This document shows positions 18,424 to 26,842 of a stretch of DNA of 64,000 nucleotides, piece by piece (position 1 is the first letter of the stretch; each line of letters opens with the position of its first letter). The position numbers and the translations under genes were made by a program. Origin of the DNA: Anaerostipes sp. MSJ-23 (GTDB lineage Bacteria > Bacillota > Clostridia > Lachnospirales > Lachnospiraceae); the NCBI RefSeq assembly GCF_018918155.1, contig NZ_JAHLPY010000001.1, positions 248,001 through 312,000 on the forward strand, in the 5' to 3' direction. Below the pieces are notes generated by a model. That model made no database searches and had not been told where the DNA came from. It saw only the letters and a list, made by a program, of their open reading frames with translations.

Positions 18424-18880
18424 TTCCTTTTTCCTTTCCTTCATTTAATAATCCAATCTGTTCATCCAGACAATCACAAAATTTATTTAAGAGATCATAC
18501 AACTGCTTTTGCTCCTCCTCTGTAAAATAATTCATAATACTTTCCTGAACGTCCGCAAATCGCTCTCTTGCTTTTTCGCAAATAACTCTTCCTTCTTCCG
18601 TAAAATAAATTCTGCTTCTCCTGGAATCTTTTGGATCCTGTTTTTTTAAAATTAACCCATTCTTCTCCATCCGCCCAATCATTACATTTAATGTCGGAGG
18701 TTTAATTCCAAGGCGGTCTGCCAGTTCTCTTTGGCTTAATCCTTCCTCTCTCCAAAGTGTCACCAAAAGAGGCATCTGCCCAGGATAAAGATTTTTTTCT
18801 TTTAACAGAGCATATCCATAAGCTGCACTTTTATGATTGACTCGCCCAAGCAAATGATAAATACCTTCTCTACCGTACAT
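18416..18880 (-). CDS. MarR-family transcriptional regulator
   Basis: The 154-residue protein has the MarR winged helix, with the recognition region LSQRELADRLGIKPPTLNVMI (about 50-70) and the wing DPKDSRRSRIYF. It is translationally coupled to the two ABC exporter genes, so it most likely represses the three-gene operon and responds to a compound the exporter removes. AAAGGAG precedes the ATG. Two TTAG-N4-CTAA palindromes lie in its promoter region and are the likely operators. Confidence 0.9.
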   Translation of the reverse strand: MYGREGIYHLLGRVNHKSAAYGYALLKEKNLYPGQMPLLVTLWREEGLSQRELADRLGIKPPTLNVMIGRMEKNGLILKKQDPKDSRRSRIYFTEEGRVICEKARERFADVQESIMNYFTEEEQKQLYDLLNKFCDCLDEQIGLLNEGKEKGNA

Positions 18881-18913
18881 AGAAACTCCTTTCTTTTTCT
18901 ATTTTTCCAATTC

Positions 18914-18942
18914 ATTAGACACCTAATCATTAGATAGCTAAC
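18914..18942. promoter_or_regulatory. Tandem MarR operators (TTAG-N4-CTAA, two copies)
   Basis: TTAGACACCTAA (18915-18926) and TTAGATAGCTAA (18930-18941) are two copies of one palindrome with centres 15 bases apart, about 35-65 bases upstream of marR. They also face the divergent gene at 19029, so the regulator may affect both directions. The role is inferred from symmetry and position. Confidence 0.6.
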
Positions 18943-19028
18943 TGATATATTAACACTTTGATCTTCAAATATCAATGCTATTTTGCTAAAATATAGTTAA
19001 AATTTACAAAATAGAAAGGAGTTTTTTC

Positions 19029-20951
19029 ATGGCACTTGAACCATATAGCCAAGCACGGAAACTGGCAGTAAAAAATTTCCGTTCTGATTCCTCCAGAGGA
19101 ATTTATCCTTATCTTCAGGTACTAGATGAAATTTTATCTTATACGGATATTGTAGCGGAAACAGAATTAGGACTTGTTGACATTCCACTGGAGTCTATCG
19201 TTGGAACGAAAAGTGCCGGACGCACCAACGCTTTTGCCAGCAATTTTATGCCTCTTTTATCAGAATCATCCGAATTTTCTTCCAAATGGTCAAATTTATA
19301 TGAATCCCATATGAAAGAAGGTATTCGTGATCCGATTTGAGCCTATGAATTTATGAACCATTTTTATGTTTCTGAAGGAAATAAAAGAGTTAGTATTTTA
19401 AAATTTTGTGACGCTGTCACAATTCCAGGATATGTAACAAGAATCATTCCAAAGCCAAATCATACAAAAGAAAATCGAATTTATTATGAATTTCTTAATT
19501 TTTACAAAGAATGTGGCATCAATTATTTAAACTTTAGCCAAATTGGAAACTATAAAAAGATTTTAGAACTTCTTGGAAAAAATTTTCACTCCACCTGGAC
19601 AGATGATGAAAAAAAGACGTTTCATGCCTCTTATTATCGTTTTTTAAAAATTTTTGAAAAAAAGAAGGAAAAAACCTTTCTCTGACACCAGGAGATGCTT
19701 TTCTTATTTTCTTTGAGATCTACGGATATGAAGATCTTTTAAAAAAAGACCTTTCAGAAATTTCAAAAGAAGTAACGGCAATCTGGAAAGATTTCCAAAT
19801 GTATCCATCCAAACCTTCCGTAAAACTTTTGATGGATTCTAAAGATCCAGGTCCTGAAAAAAAACGATTTAACTTAAATCTTCTTTTTCCAGCCGGAAAA
19901 TTAAAAATTGCTTTTATTCATAATAAATCACCTGAAACTTCCAGCTGGACTTATGGACATGAATTAGGCCGAGCTTATCTTGAAGATAGCCTTAAAGAGA
20001 AAGTTGAAACAAAAGCATGGTTTCATGTAGATTCTCCAAAAGCCGAACAAAAGGCTTTTGAAGAAGCAATCTCTTGGGGATGCTCCGTTATTTTTTCAAC
20101 TTCACCACTTTTATTATCTTCAAGTATAAAATATGCCACGAAGTACCCAAAACTTTGTGTTTTAAACTGCTCTTTAAATACTGGTGATGATCACATAAAA
20201 ACATACTATGGCAGGCTCTATGAAGCCAAATTTTTAATGGGTGCTGTGGCTGGTATTATGTCCAAAAGTGATAAAATCGGCTATATTGCAGATTACCCAG
20301 TTTTTGGAATGATTGCCAATATCAATGCCTTTGCACTTGGTGTACGCATGATCCGACCAGAAGCTAAAATTTATTTAGAATGGTCCACATTAAAACATAA
20401 TAATGTAGAAAAAATACGAAAAGACTTTGCAATTTCTTTCATTTCCGACCGTGATTTTATGATTCCAAACAAAGACTCTAACCGATTTGGTCTTTATCAG
20501 ACAGATGGAAAACAACCCGTCAACCTGATTATGCCAACATGGAATTGGGGTGTATTTTATGAAACAATTGCCAAAAGTATTTTAGATGGAACATGGAAAC
20601 GGCGATGGAAAAACTTCGCTCAATTATTGGTGGGGTATGTCTTCGGATATGATTGATGTCATTTATTCCTCTAAACTGCCCTCTGGAACAAGACAACTGA
20701 TCAATTTACTTCGAAAGTCTATACAAATTGGAGATTTCAACCCATTCTCCGGAACCATTTACTCTCAGGACGGTCTTGTACATAACAACCCAGATGCGAT
20801 CACACCAAAAGAAATCGTAACCATGGACTGGCTTTGCGATAATATTATCGGCTCTATTCCAACCATGGACGAAATAAGCGATGAGGCAAAATCCATCGTG
20901 GAACTCCAGGGTGTATCCAAAGCAAAACAGACAACAAAGGAGTCACTATGA
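19029..20951 (+). pseudogene. Broken cytoplasmic BMP-domain protein with ParB-like N-terminal region
   Basis: Joining three consecutive frames gives about 640 residues: an N-terminal domain with IVGTKSAGRTNAF and EGNKRVSILK, which looks ParB-like, and a C-terminal BMP (basic membrane protein, periplasmic nucleoside-binding) domain from LKIAFIHNKS to YWWGMSS. There is no signal peptide. Three lesions are visible. An in-frame TGA lies at 19338-19340 (RDPI-stop-AYEFMN; CGA would restore Arg). One base is missing from the A run 19657-19663. One extra base lies near 20601-20604 (TWKR to DGKTSLNYWW). AAAGGAG precedes the ATG. The intact phosphoesterase gene overlaps its end by 4 bases. Sequencing error could explain the two indels less easily than all three lesions together. 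Confidence 0.8.
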
Positions 20952-21562
20952 AAACATTAAATATCCTTGTCCTGGCAGATGAAGAATCTGCCTCGCTATG
21001 GGATTTTTTTGAACCATCCAAACTGGAAGGAATTGACTTAATTATCTCATGTGGAGATTTAAATCCTCAGTACCTTTCCTTCCTTGCAATTTTTTTTCAC
21101 GGTCCAGTCCTCTATGTTCATGGAAACCATGATGAATGTTACAAAGATACTCCTCCTGAAGGATGTATCTGTATTGAAGATCAGATTTATGAATACAAAG
21201 GTCTTCGGATTCTTGGTCTTGGAGGATCTATGAAATACAGAGAAGGAGCTCACCAATATACACAAAAGCAAATGCAAAAACGCATTCGCCGCCTTCGATT
21301 TCAATTATTCCGTAAAAAAGGATTTGATCTTTTGGTTACGCATTCTCCTGCTTACCAATTAAACGATGGAGAAGACCTCCCACATCAGGGATTTTCATGT
21401 TTTTTGAATCTTCTTGATAAATACCATCCTAAATTTTTTATTCATGGACACATGCATTTGTCCTATGACCATACTTTAAGAAGAATTTCTCAATATAAGG
21501 AAACCATTGTTATCAATGCTTTCGAAAAATATGTCATCGAATGTCCCATAGACGAAATGTAA
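20948..21562 (+). CDS. Calcineurin-like metallophosphoesterase
   Basis: The 204-residue protein has metallophosphoesterase motifs in order: SCGDLNP (about 36), VHGNHDE (about 58), VTHSPAY (about 125) and IHGHMH (about 160). The first motif is LADEES instead of the usual DxH, so one metal ligand may differ. It has no signal peptide or membrane span. It overlaps the upstream BMP pseudogene by ATGA and has its ribosome site (AAAGGAG) inside it. The pairing suggests a phosphodiester or nucleotide substrate linked to what the BMP protein bound, but that is a guess. A phage-type or YfcE-like phosphodiesterase are alternatives. Confidence 0.82.
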   Translation: MKTLNILVLADEESASLWDFFEPSKLEGIDLIISCGDLNPQYLSFLAIFFHGPVLYVHGNHDECYKDTPPEGCICIEDQIYEYKGLRILGLGGSMKYREGAHQYTQKQMQKRIRRLRFQLFRKKGFDLLVTHSPAYQLNDGEDLPHQGFSCFLNLLDKYHPKFFIHGHMHLSYDHTLRRISQYKETIVINAFEKYVIECPIDEM

Positions 21563-21600
21563 AAATGCGGCAGACTTTTTTCGTCTGCCGCATTTTTTTA
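21561..21600. terminator. Bidirectional intrinsic terminator
   Basis: A perfect 12-base stem (AATGCGGCAGAC / GTCTGCCGCATT) with a T-rich loop is flanked by A and T runs. It separates the phosphoesterase gene from the convergent SEC-C gene. Confidence 0.92.
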
Positions 21601-21602
21601 TC

Positions 21603-22109
21603 TTATGCGTTTCTTCCGCAACATTTTTTATATTTCTTACCACTTCCACATGGGCAAGGATCATTTCTTCCGATTTTCTTTCCTTTTACAACCGTTGTTG
21701 AATTTCTTGATTCCTTATACAGTTCTTTTCTGCGTTCTTCTGTCAGGATATCATCCCATGCTTCTAATGTATATAACCATTCTGCACGGCATCCAACCAT
21801 GTTATAATATAATTTTTCAAAATCAATATCCAGGCTTACCTGTGTATCTTCTTCCATTTCTTCAATCGGATTTGGCTCTTTTAAGCTGTCATTGATTCCA
21901 TCCAGAAAACCAACAAAGATCTGAAGATCTGTATCAAACTTTTCAGCTAACTCTTTCACAGTACCAGTCACAACAGTATCTTTGTCAGCTAAAAGCTTTT
22001 CATAGATTCCTTTTTCAATATTGAAATATGTAAGCCAAAACTGCTGACCTTCTTTTGTATTGTCATCAAATTTATATGCGTAATCACGCCATTCCTGTAA
22101 TAATCCCAT
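21603..22109 (-). CDS. SEC-C metal-binding motif protein
   Basis: The 168-residue protein ends in [19 protein letters not shown], the SEC-C zinc-binding motif first seen at the end of SecA. The first 145 residues are acidic, mostly helical and not recognisable to me. SEC-C proteins bind zinc and often contact ribosomes or SecB, but the function of such stand-alone proteins is unclear. GGATGGAAG precedes the ATG. It has its own promoter and terminator, so it is a single-gene unit. Confidence 0.85.
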   Translation of the reverse strand: MGLLQEWRDYAYKFDDNTKEGQQFWLTYFNIEKGIYEKLLADKDTVVTGTVKELAEKFDTDLQIFVGFLDGINDSLKEPNPIEEMEEDTQVSLDIDFEKLYYNMVGCRAEWLYTLEAWDDILTEERRKELYKESRNSTTVVKGKKIGRNDPCPCGSGKKYKKCCGRNA

Positions 22110-22151
22110 TATCTTCCATCCTTTTCTATCAAAATGTTATTTACCTTAGCT

Positions 22152-22180
22152 ACTATACCAAATTTCGCTATGATTTTCAA
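22152..22180 (-). promoter_or_regulatory. Promoter of the SEC-C gene
   Basis: TTGAAA (22180-22175) and TATAGT (22157-22152) are separated by 17 bases on the minus strand, about 40 bases before the start codon. Confidence 0.75.
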
Positions 22181-22201
22181 CATAATTCATCGGATAAAAA
22201 T

Positions 22202-23059
22202 TTACTTCTGGTTTTTCTTCGCGATTGCTGCATCCACAACATGGCTTACCAATACGGATGTTGTAACTCCTCCAATTCCTCTTGGTACTGGTGTGATCGC
22301 TTCTACAATTTTTTCTGCTTCTTCAAAGTTTACATCTCCGCAAAGTTTTCCTTCTTCATTTACATTGATTCCGACATCCAGTACAACTTGTCCTTCTCTT
22401 AGATAACTTCCATCAACGACACCTGCTTTTCCTGCGGCTACAACAACAATGTCTGCTTCTTTTACAACCGATGACATATCAACAGTTCTTGTATGACAGA
22501 TTGTTACAGTCGCATTTTTCTTTACAAGCATCATAGCTACTGGTTTTCCTACAACAAGACTTCTTCCTACGACAACGACCTTCTTTCCAGTACAGTCAAT
22601 TCCATAATGATCCAGGACTTCGATGCAAGCACTTGGAGTACATGGTGCATATCCCATCTCTTTTCCCATAAAAACTCCTGCCATGGATAAATCTGTAATT
22701 CCATCTACATCTTTTTCTACAGCAAGTGTATTAATAATTTTATCTTCATTTAAATGTTTTGGAAGTGGTCTAAAAAGCAGAACCCCATGAATTTCTTCGT
22801 CTTTATTGACTTTTTCAATTGTTTCCAATACCTGTGCTTCTTCGACATCGGCTGGTAATACAAATTTTTCACATGCTACCCCTAATGTTTCACAACGTTT
22901 CGTTGCTCCTCTTTCGTAAGAGAGATCATCTTCACGTTCTCCAATTCGAATGATTCCAAGCTTTGGTGTGACACCTTCTTGTTTTAATTTTGCTACTTTT
23001 TCTTTTATTTCTTCATTTAAAGATGCATTGACTTCTTTTCCTAATAATAATTTTGCCAT
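22202..23059 (-). CDS. folD: Methylene-tetrahydrofolate dehydrogenase FolD lacking cyclohydrolase residues
   Basis: The 285-residue protein has the FolD fold, with VGRSLVVGKPVAMML for the NAD(P) site and KDVDGITD. In most FolD proteins a Tyr-x3-Lys pair (YVxxKxK) and a Gln in VQLPLP make the cyclohydrolase site. Here the segments read SYERGATK and LLFRPLP: Tyr48 is kept, but the Lys position is Ala52 and the Gln position is Phe96. Mutating that Lys in the human enzyme abolishes cyclohydrolase and spares dehydrogenase, so this FolD is probably a dehydrogenase only. The upstream fchA gene (24 bases away) can supply the missing step. AGGAGG precedes the ATG. Confidence 0.93.
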   Translation of the reverse strand: MAKLLLGKEVNASLNEEIKEKVAKLKQEGVTPKLGIIRIGEREDDLSYERGATKRCETLGVACEKFVLPADVEEAQVLETIEKVNKDEEIHGVLLFRPLPKHLNEDKIINTLAVEKDVDGITDLSMAGVFMGKEMGYAPCTPSACIEVLDHYGIDCTGKKVVVVGRSLVVGKPVAMMLVKKNATVTICHTRTVDMSSVVKEADIVVVAAGKAGVVDGSYLREGQVVLDVGINVNEEGKLCGDVNFEEAEKIVEAITPVPRGIGGVTTSVLVSHVVDAAIAKKNQK

Positions 23060-23082
23060 CGGCTTTCCTCCTGCTGCTTTTC

Positions 23083-23739
23083 TTATCTGATGTTTTTGCT
23101 TACTTCTTCGAAAATACGATCCGCTTTTGCTTCGTACTCTTTACGAATGCTATCTGCCGTTTGATTTAATTGTTTGGCAACCGCTCTATCTTTCATCGAC
23201 TTTGTATTAATGTAAATATTGAGGGATGCTCCCTGAAGTGCTGATTTTAAAAGAGTTGCCCCTACACCTGCATCACTTAATGCAATCTTACTTCCTTTTT
23301 GTGCAAAGACTTCTACCAAATCAATTCCTCTCGCACACGTTTTCATGATCTCTACGGGTACACTACATGCCTCTTTTAATGCTTCTTCCATAACTTTTTC
23401 TTTCGTCGCAATTTCTTCTGGTGTTGATTTTGGCAGTCCATAGGCCTTACTCAACGGTTCAAAAGCCTGTGCATCTTTATCCATCAGTTCCAGAAATTCT
23501 TTTGCAATTTCATCGGCTTCTTTTTTACATTTTATAATTTCTTCTTCTACATCTTTATATTTTTTCTTTCCAACCGTAAGGCTTCCTACCATATTTCCAA
23601 GTGCAATCCCGATAGAACCAACCAATGCCGATGCTCCACCTCCGCCTGGGACAGCTGCTTTACTTGCAAGAACATCAATAAATTCTTCACATGAATACTC
23701 TTTAAAATAATTTTTTTCTTCCTTTGTACTATTGTTCAT
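23083..23739 (-). CDS. fchA: Methenyl-tetrahydrofolate cyclohydrolase / cyclodeaminase family protein FchA
   Basis: The 218-residue protein is all-helical and matches the formimino-THF cyclodeaminase family (FTCD_C, FchA): SCEEFIDVLASKAAVPGGGG near the start, GSIGIALGNMVGSLT, then DAQAFEPLSKAYGLPK. In Clostridia FchA hydrolyses 5,10-methenyl-THF to 10-formyl-THF. I chose the ATG at 23739, preceded by GAGGGTG; an upstream ATG 15 codons earlier falls inside the promoter. It is transcribed with folD, whose own cyclohydrolase site is degenerate. No histidine-degradation genes are near, which favours the cyclohydrolase role over cyclodeaminase. Confidence 0.88.
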   Translation of the reverse strand: MNNSTKEEKNYFKEYSCEEFIDVLASKAAVPGGGGASALVGSIGIALGNMVGSLTVGKKKYKDVEEEIIKCKKEADEIAKEFLELMDKDAQAFEPLSKAYGLPKSTPEEIATKEKVMEEALKEACSVPVEIMKTCARGIDLVEVFAQKGSKIALSDAGVGATLLKSALQGASLNIYINTKSMKDRAVAKQLNQTADSIRKEYEAKADRIFEEVSKNIR

Positions 23740-23775
23740 GTCACACCCTCGCTTTCGTAAAAAAATTATGGACTT

Positions 23776-23804
23776 ATTATACACTTCTCATTCCTAAAAA
23801 ACAA
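23776..23804 (-). promoter_or_regulatory. Promoter of the fchA-folD operon
   Basis: TTGTTT (23804-23799) and TATAAT (23781-23776) are 17 bases apart on the minus strand, about 37 bases before the chosen fchA start. It lies downstream of the P-ATPase terminator, so fchA-folD is a separate unit. Confidence 0.75.
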
Positions 23805-23857
23805 GAAAATCCATTTCTTTTCAATGATCTCCATTTATTCTATGTTAACAAGGCACA

Positions 23858-23897
23858 CAAAAATCCCCCATTCCACGCCTTTGTGGAACAGGGGAAT
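23858..23897 (-). terminator. Terminator of the P-type ATPase gene
   Basis: On the minus strand CCCC-TG-TTCCAC pairs with GTGGAA-T-GGGG around a short loop, followed by five T. It lies about 100 bases past the ATPase stop. Confidence 0.8.
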
Positions 23898-23967
23898 ACT
23901 TAAGGGGAGGATAAGTATTTCTTTATCCAGTTACTATCAACTGGATACTACTATTATGTCCCTCCCA
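23895..23967 (-). other. Structured 3' untranslated segment of the P-ATPase transcript
   Basis: Between the ATPase stop and its terminator are an 8-base hairpin ATCCAGTT/AACTGGAT (23925-23946), an enclosing GGGAGG/CCTCCC pair (23905-23910 with 23961-23966) and an 8-base inverted repeat AATACTTA/TAAGTATT (23895-23919). The last two share space and could form a pseudoknot. I do not recognise a known riboswitch. The segment lies upstream of the fchA promoter, so it is more likely a 3' UTR element or small RNA. Confidence 0.4.
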
Positions 23968-23997
23968 AAAATATTTATACATCGTTTTCAATTTATT

Positions 23998-26631
23998 TTA
24001 AAAAAGTCGTTTGCATGCTTTGACAATCTCATTTAAAATAATCACAGTCAGTGAAGTGAGAATCATCTTCACCCACATCATGCCAGAAAGTGGTACAGTT
24101 TCAAAGACAGCAGTTCCAAACTGTGTGATTGCAGCCTGCAAAATCAATACCAATAAAAATACACCAAGCATCAGCTTATTATTTAAAATGTTCTTAAACA
24201 TTGGTGTATCATCTAGTTCTCTGCAATTAAATGCATTGAATAACTGGAAGAGTACAAAAAGTGTAAATAATACCGTTGCCTCTTCTTCCTTTGCTGCTCC
24301 AAGAAAATTTGTAAAATGTTGGAGCATAAAAATGACAGAAATATAAATTCCATTCAGGAAGATCCGAACTAACATTTTCTTTGAGATGATACTTTCATTT
24401 CTTTTGGTTGGCGCATGTTTTAATAAATCCTCGCGAATTGGTTCTAGTCCAAGGGTTAATGCTGGCGGCCCATCCATGATGATATTGATCCATAGAAGTT
24501 CCAAGGCAGTAAATGGTGCCGGGAATCCTGCAAGAATAGATGCAATAACAACAACCACAGAAGAAACATTGACCGTTAACTGGAACTGAATAAATCGTTT
24601 AAAGTTTTCGTAAATTCCTCTTCCCCATTGTACTGCCTTTATAATAGTAGAAAAAGAATCATCCAGAAGGACCATGTCACTGGCTTCTTTTGTTACTTCT
24701 GTTCCGGCAATTCCCATAGCAATTCCGACATCTGCATGTTTAATCGCTGGGGCATCATTAATTCCATCTCCAGTTACTGCAACAACATTTCCGTCTTCTT
24801 TTAATAATTTCACTACTCGCATTTTAACAAGAGGTGTACTTCTAGCAATAACTTGTATTTTCTTCAACGCTTCTTTCAGCTCTTCATCACTCATTGTTTC
24901 AATTTCAGAGGCTTCCACAGCAATATGGTTTTCATCAAGCATATGAAGTTCATTTGCAATCGCACGTGCTGTACGGATATTATCTCCTGTCAGCATTTTT
25001 ACTTCAATACCAGCACTCTGGCATTTTTTAATAGATTCATAGACATCTTCACTCAACGGATCTGAGATCACAACAAATCCATCATAACAAAGATTTTGCT
25101 CTAGTTCTTCTTGTGTTTCTTTGTCAAAATTCTCTAATTCCTTATGAGCAAATGCGAGAAGACGACCAGCCTTGCTTTGAAATTCTTCCATCATATGACT
25201 GATCTTTTCACGTTCTTCTTCTGATACATTTTGACATAAAGAAAGAATTTTTTCTGGATTCCCTTTTGTATACAATATAAGTTTTCCATCTTCCATGACA
25301 ATGGTACTCATATCCTTATTCTGAGAAGAAAATGGAAAGACACGAACAATGTTCGCTTCTTTTCGTAACGTACGATAATCTACGCCTGCTTTTTTTGCTG
25401 CAACAAGAAGAGAACATTCCGTTGGATTTCCGATGAAAGACCAAGTTCCATCTTCCTCTTTGATATTTGCATTGCTGTTAATACAATAATTATGAAGCAA
25501 TAAAGGGTCCTTTAGTTTTTCCGGTTCTATCAATTTTTTATTCGTATAAATCTGTTGCACCGTCATTCTATTTTCTGTCAATGTTCCTGTCTTATCGGAG
25601 CAGATAATATTAACACACCCAATTGTCTCACAGGCAATCATTTTTTTCACAAGAGCATTTTCTCTTGACATTTTAATGATATTTAATGCAAGGGAAACGG
25701 CAACAATGGTTGGAAGCCCTTCTGGAACTGCAGCAACAATCAACACAATACTGGTGATAAATGCATCTGAAACGGTATTTAAATTCATCTGATGATTCAT
25801 AACAAACTGAACAACCTGAATCAAAAACACAATAGCTGCTGCTGAAGCTCCAAGAACTGTAATTCCTTTTCCAAGCTTATCTAGTTTTTCCTGAAGAGGG
25901 GTTGTTGTTTTTTCAATCGAAGACAGTTCCTGTGCGATCTGCCCAAATTCTGTTGCATTTCCAACACCTGTAACAATCATTTTTCCACTTCCAGCAGAAA
26001 CAAAACATCCAGAATAAAGCATATTTTTTCTTTCGGCTACTGGTGTAGCCTCTGGACAGACAACATCTGCCTGTTTTTTCACTGGAAGGCTCTCTCCCGT
26101 CAATGCTGACTCATCTACACTTAAGTCATTACTGGAAAGAAGTCGTCCATCTGCAACAATTTTGTCTCCTGTTTCAATCAACAAAAGATCTCCAACAACA
26201 ATTTCTTTTTGTGTAACCAACTGCGGCTGTCCATCTCTAATAACTTTAATCAATGTGTCTTCATTAAGTTTGTTAAGTGCTTCAAATGCTTTCGCACTCT
26301 TTCCTTCCGTAACAATCGTGATCACTACCGACAAAATAATTGCCGCAAAAATACCAGCACATTCCAGGAAGTTATACTCACCACCCGTAAAATATCTTGT
26401 AATATTCACGGCTAAAGTAATGATTGCTGCAAAAATGAGCATAACAAGCATTGGTTCTGTGGATGCATCCCAGATTTTTTTTGCCATCGATTCCCTGGCG
26501 TGACGTACAAAAGAATTTGCACCATAAGTTTTCCTAGAACTTTGTACCTGTTCTTTTGTCAGACCACGTTCTTCGTTGGTACCTGCTTTTTTTAATATCT
26601 TCTCCTGAGACATCATAAATGCATGTTTCAT
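23998..26631 (-). CDS. P-type Ca2+/Mn2+-transporting ATPase (PMCA/SERCA-like)
   Basis: The 877-residue protein has ten predicted membrane spans and the P-type motifs: TGES near residue 180, phosphorylation site ICSDKTGTLT near 343, MLTGDN and VTGDGINDAP. The span before the DKTGT motif contains VPEGLPTIVAVSLAL, the Ca2+-ATPase form, and a second metal site is suggested by LLWINIIMDGPPAL. It should export Ca2+ or Mn2+ from the cytoplasm. The leader contains a yybP-ykoY-like Mn2+ riboswitch, which favours Mn2+ export. GGAGAAAGGAAAAACT precedes the ATG. It is a single-gene unit with its own terminator. Confidence 0.92.
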   Translation of the reverse strand: MKHAFMMSQEKILKKAGTNEERGLTKEQVQSSRKTYGANSFVRHARESMAKKIWDASTEPMLVMLIFAAIITLAVNITRYFTGGEYNFLECAGIFAAIILSVVITIVTEGKSAKAFEALNKLNEDTLIKVIRDGQPQLVTQKEIVVGDLLLIETGDKIVADGRLLSSNDLSVDESALTGESLPVKKQADVVCPEATPVAERKNMLYSGCFVSAGSGKMIVTGVGNATEFGQIAQELSSIEKTTTPLQEKLDKLGKGITVLGASAAAIVFLIQVVQFVMNHQMNLNTVSDAFITSIVLIVAAVPEGLPTIVAVSLALNIIKMSRENALVKKMIACETIGCVNIICSDKTGTLTENRMTVQQIYTNKKLIEPEKLKDPLLLHNYCINSNANIKEEDGTWSFIGNPTECSLLVAAKKAGVDYRTLRKEANIVRVFPFSSQNKDMSTIVMEDGKLILYTKGNPEKILSLCQNVSEEEREKISHMMEEFQSKAGRLLAFAHKELENFDKETQEELEQNLCYDGFVVISDPLSEDVYESIKKCQSAGIEVKMLTGDNIRTARAIANELHMLDENHIAVEASEIETMSDEELKEALKKIQVIARSTPLVKMRVVKLLKEDGNVVAVTGDGINDAPAIKHADVGIAMGIAGTEVTKEASDMVLLDDSFSTIIKAVQWGRGIYENFKRFIQFQLTVNVSSVVVVIASILAGFPAPFTALELLWINIIMDGPPALTLGLEPIREDLLKHAPTKRNESIISKKMLVRIFLNGIYISVIFMLQHFTNFLGAAKEEEATVLFTLFVLFQLFNAFNCRELDDTPMFKNILNNKLMLGVFLLVLILQAAITQFGTAVFETVPLSGMMWVKMILTSLTVIILNEIVKACKRLF

Positions 26632-26669
26632 AGTTTTTCCTTTCTCCTTCGTTTTTTCTTTATAAAATG

Positions 26670-26707
26670 AAAAAATGCCTCGTGCAATCCATAAACTGCA
26701 TGAGACA
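26670..26707 (-). terminator. Second terminator in the P-ATPase leader
   Basis: TGTCTCATGCA pairs with TGCACGAGGCA (two G.U pairs), followed by six T on the minus strand. It lies between the first leader terminator and the ATPase start, so the leader has two stops in series. Confidence 0.75.
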
Positions 26708-26751
26708 AAAAAAGAGACTTCTCGTACAGCAGATTACTATACATGAGTCTC
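26705..26751 (-). terminator. Riboswitch-coupled terminator in the P-ATPase leader
   Basis: GAGACT (26751-26746) pairs with AGTCTC (26719-26714) and is followed by seven T. The GAGACTC arm also forms the 3' side of the aptamer's closing stem, so ligand binding should break this terminator and allow read-through. Confidence 0.75.
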
Positions 26752-26823
26752 GTTGATTAAGGCAAACCAGACCTTACGGTCAGTATGTTGACTTGCCGCG
26801 CACTGCGCCACTACTCCCTCACG
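26742..26823 (-). promoter_or_regulatory. yybP-ykoY-like manganese riboswitch aptamer
   Basis: On the minus strand the closing stem is CGTGAG with CTCATG. The 5' loop segment GGGAGTAG and the 3' segment AATCAACGAGAC match the yybP-ykoY (Rfam RF00080) consensus as I know it. Between them are a GC-rich arm (GGCGCAGTGCGCGGC) and a hairpin GACCGTAAGGTC. This class binds Mn2+ and usually turns genes on. It lies upstream of a P-type cation ATPase, the expected target type. A covariance-model search would settle it. Confidence 0.8.
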
Positions 26824-26842
26824 GGCTTTTCAATTCTTGCTC

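Noticed and set aside
22202-22560. Frameshift in folD as the reason for the missing cyclohydrolase residues
   Set aside because: The frame is intact, flanking motifs align without gaps and both changes are clean substitutions, so this is not a sequencing artefact.
23895-23967. THF, ZTP, fluoride or SAM riboswitch before fchA-folD
   Set aside because: None of the conserved segments I know for these classes is present, and the segment lies upstream of a good fchA promoter, so it would not be in that transcript.
23824-24036. Plus-strand 70-codon frame past the P-ATPase stop
   Set aside because: It runs through the ATPase terminator and into the ATPase gene, with no ribosome site or conserved features.
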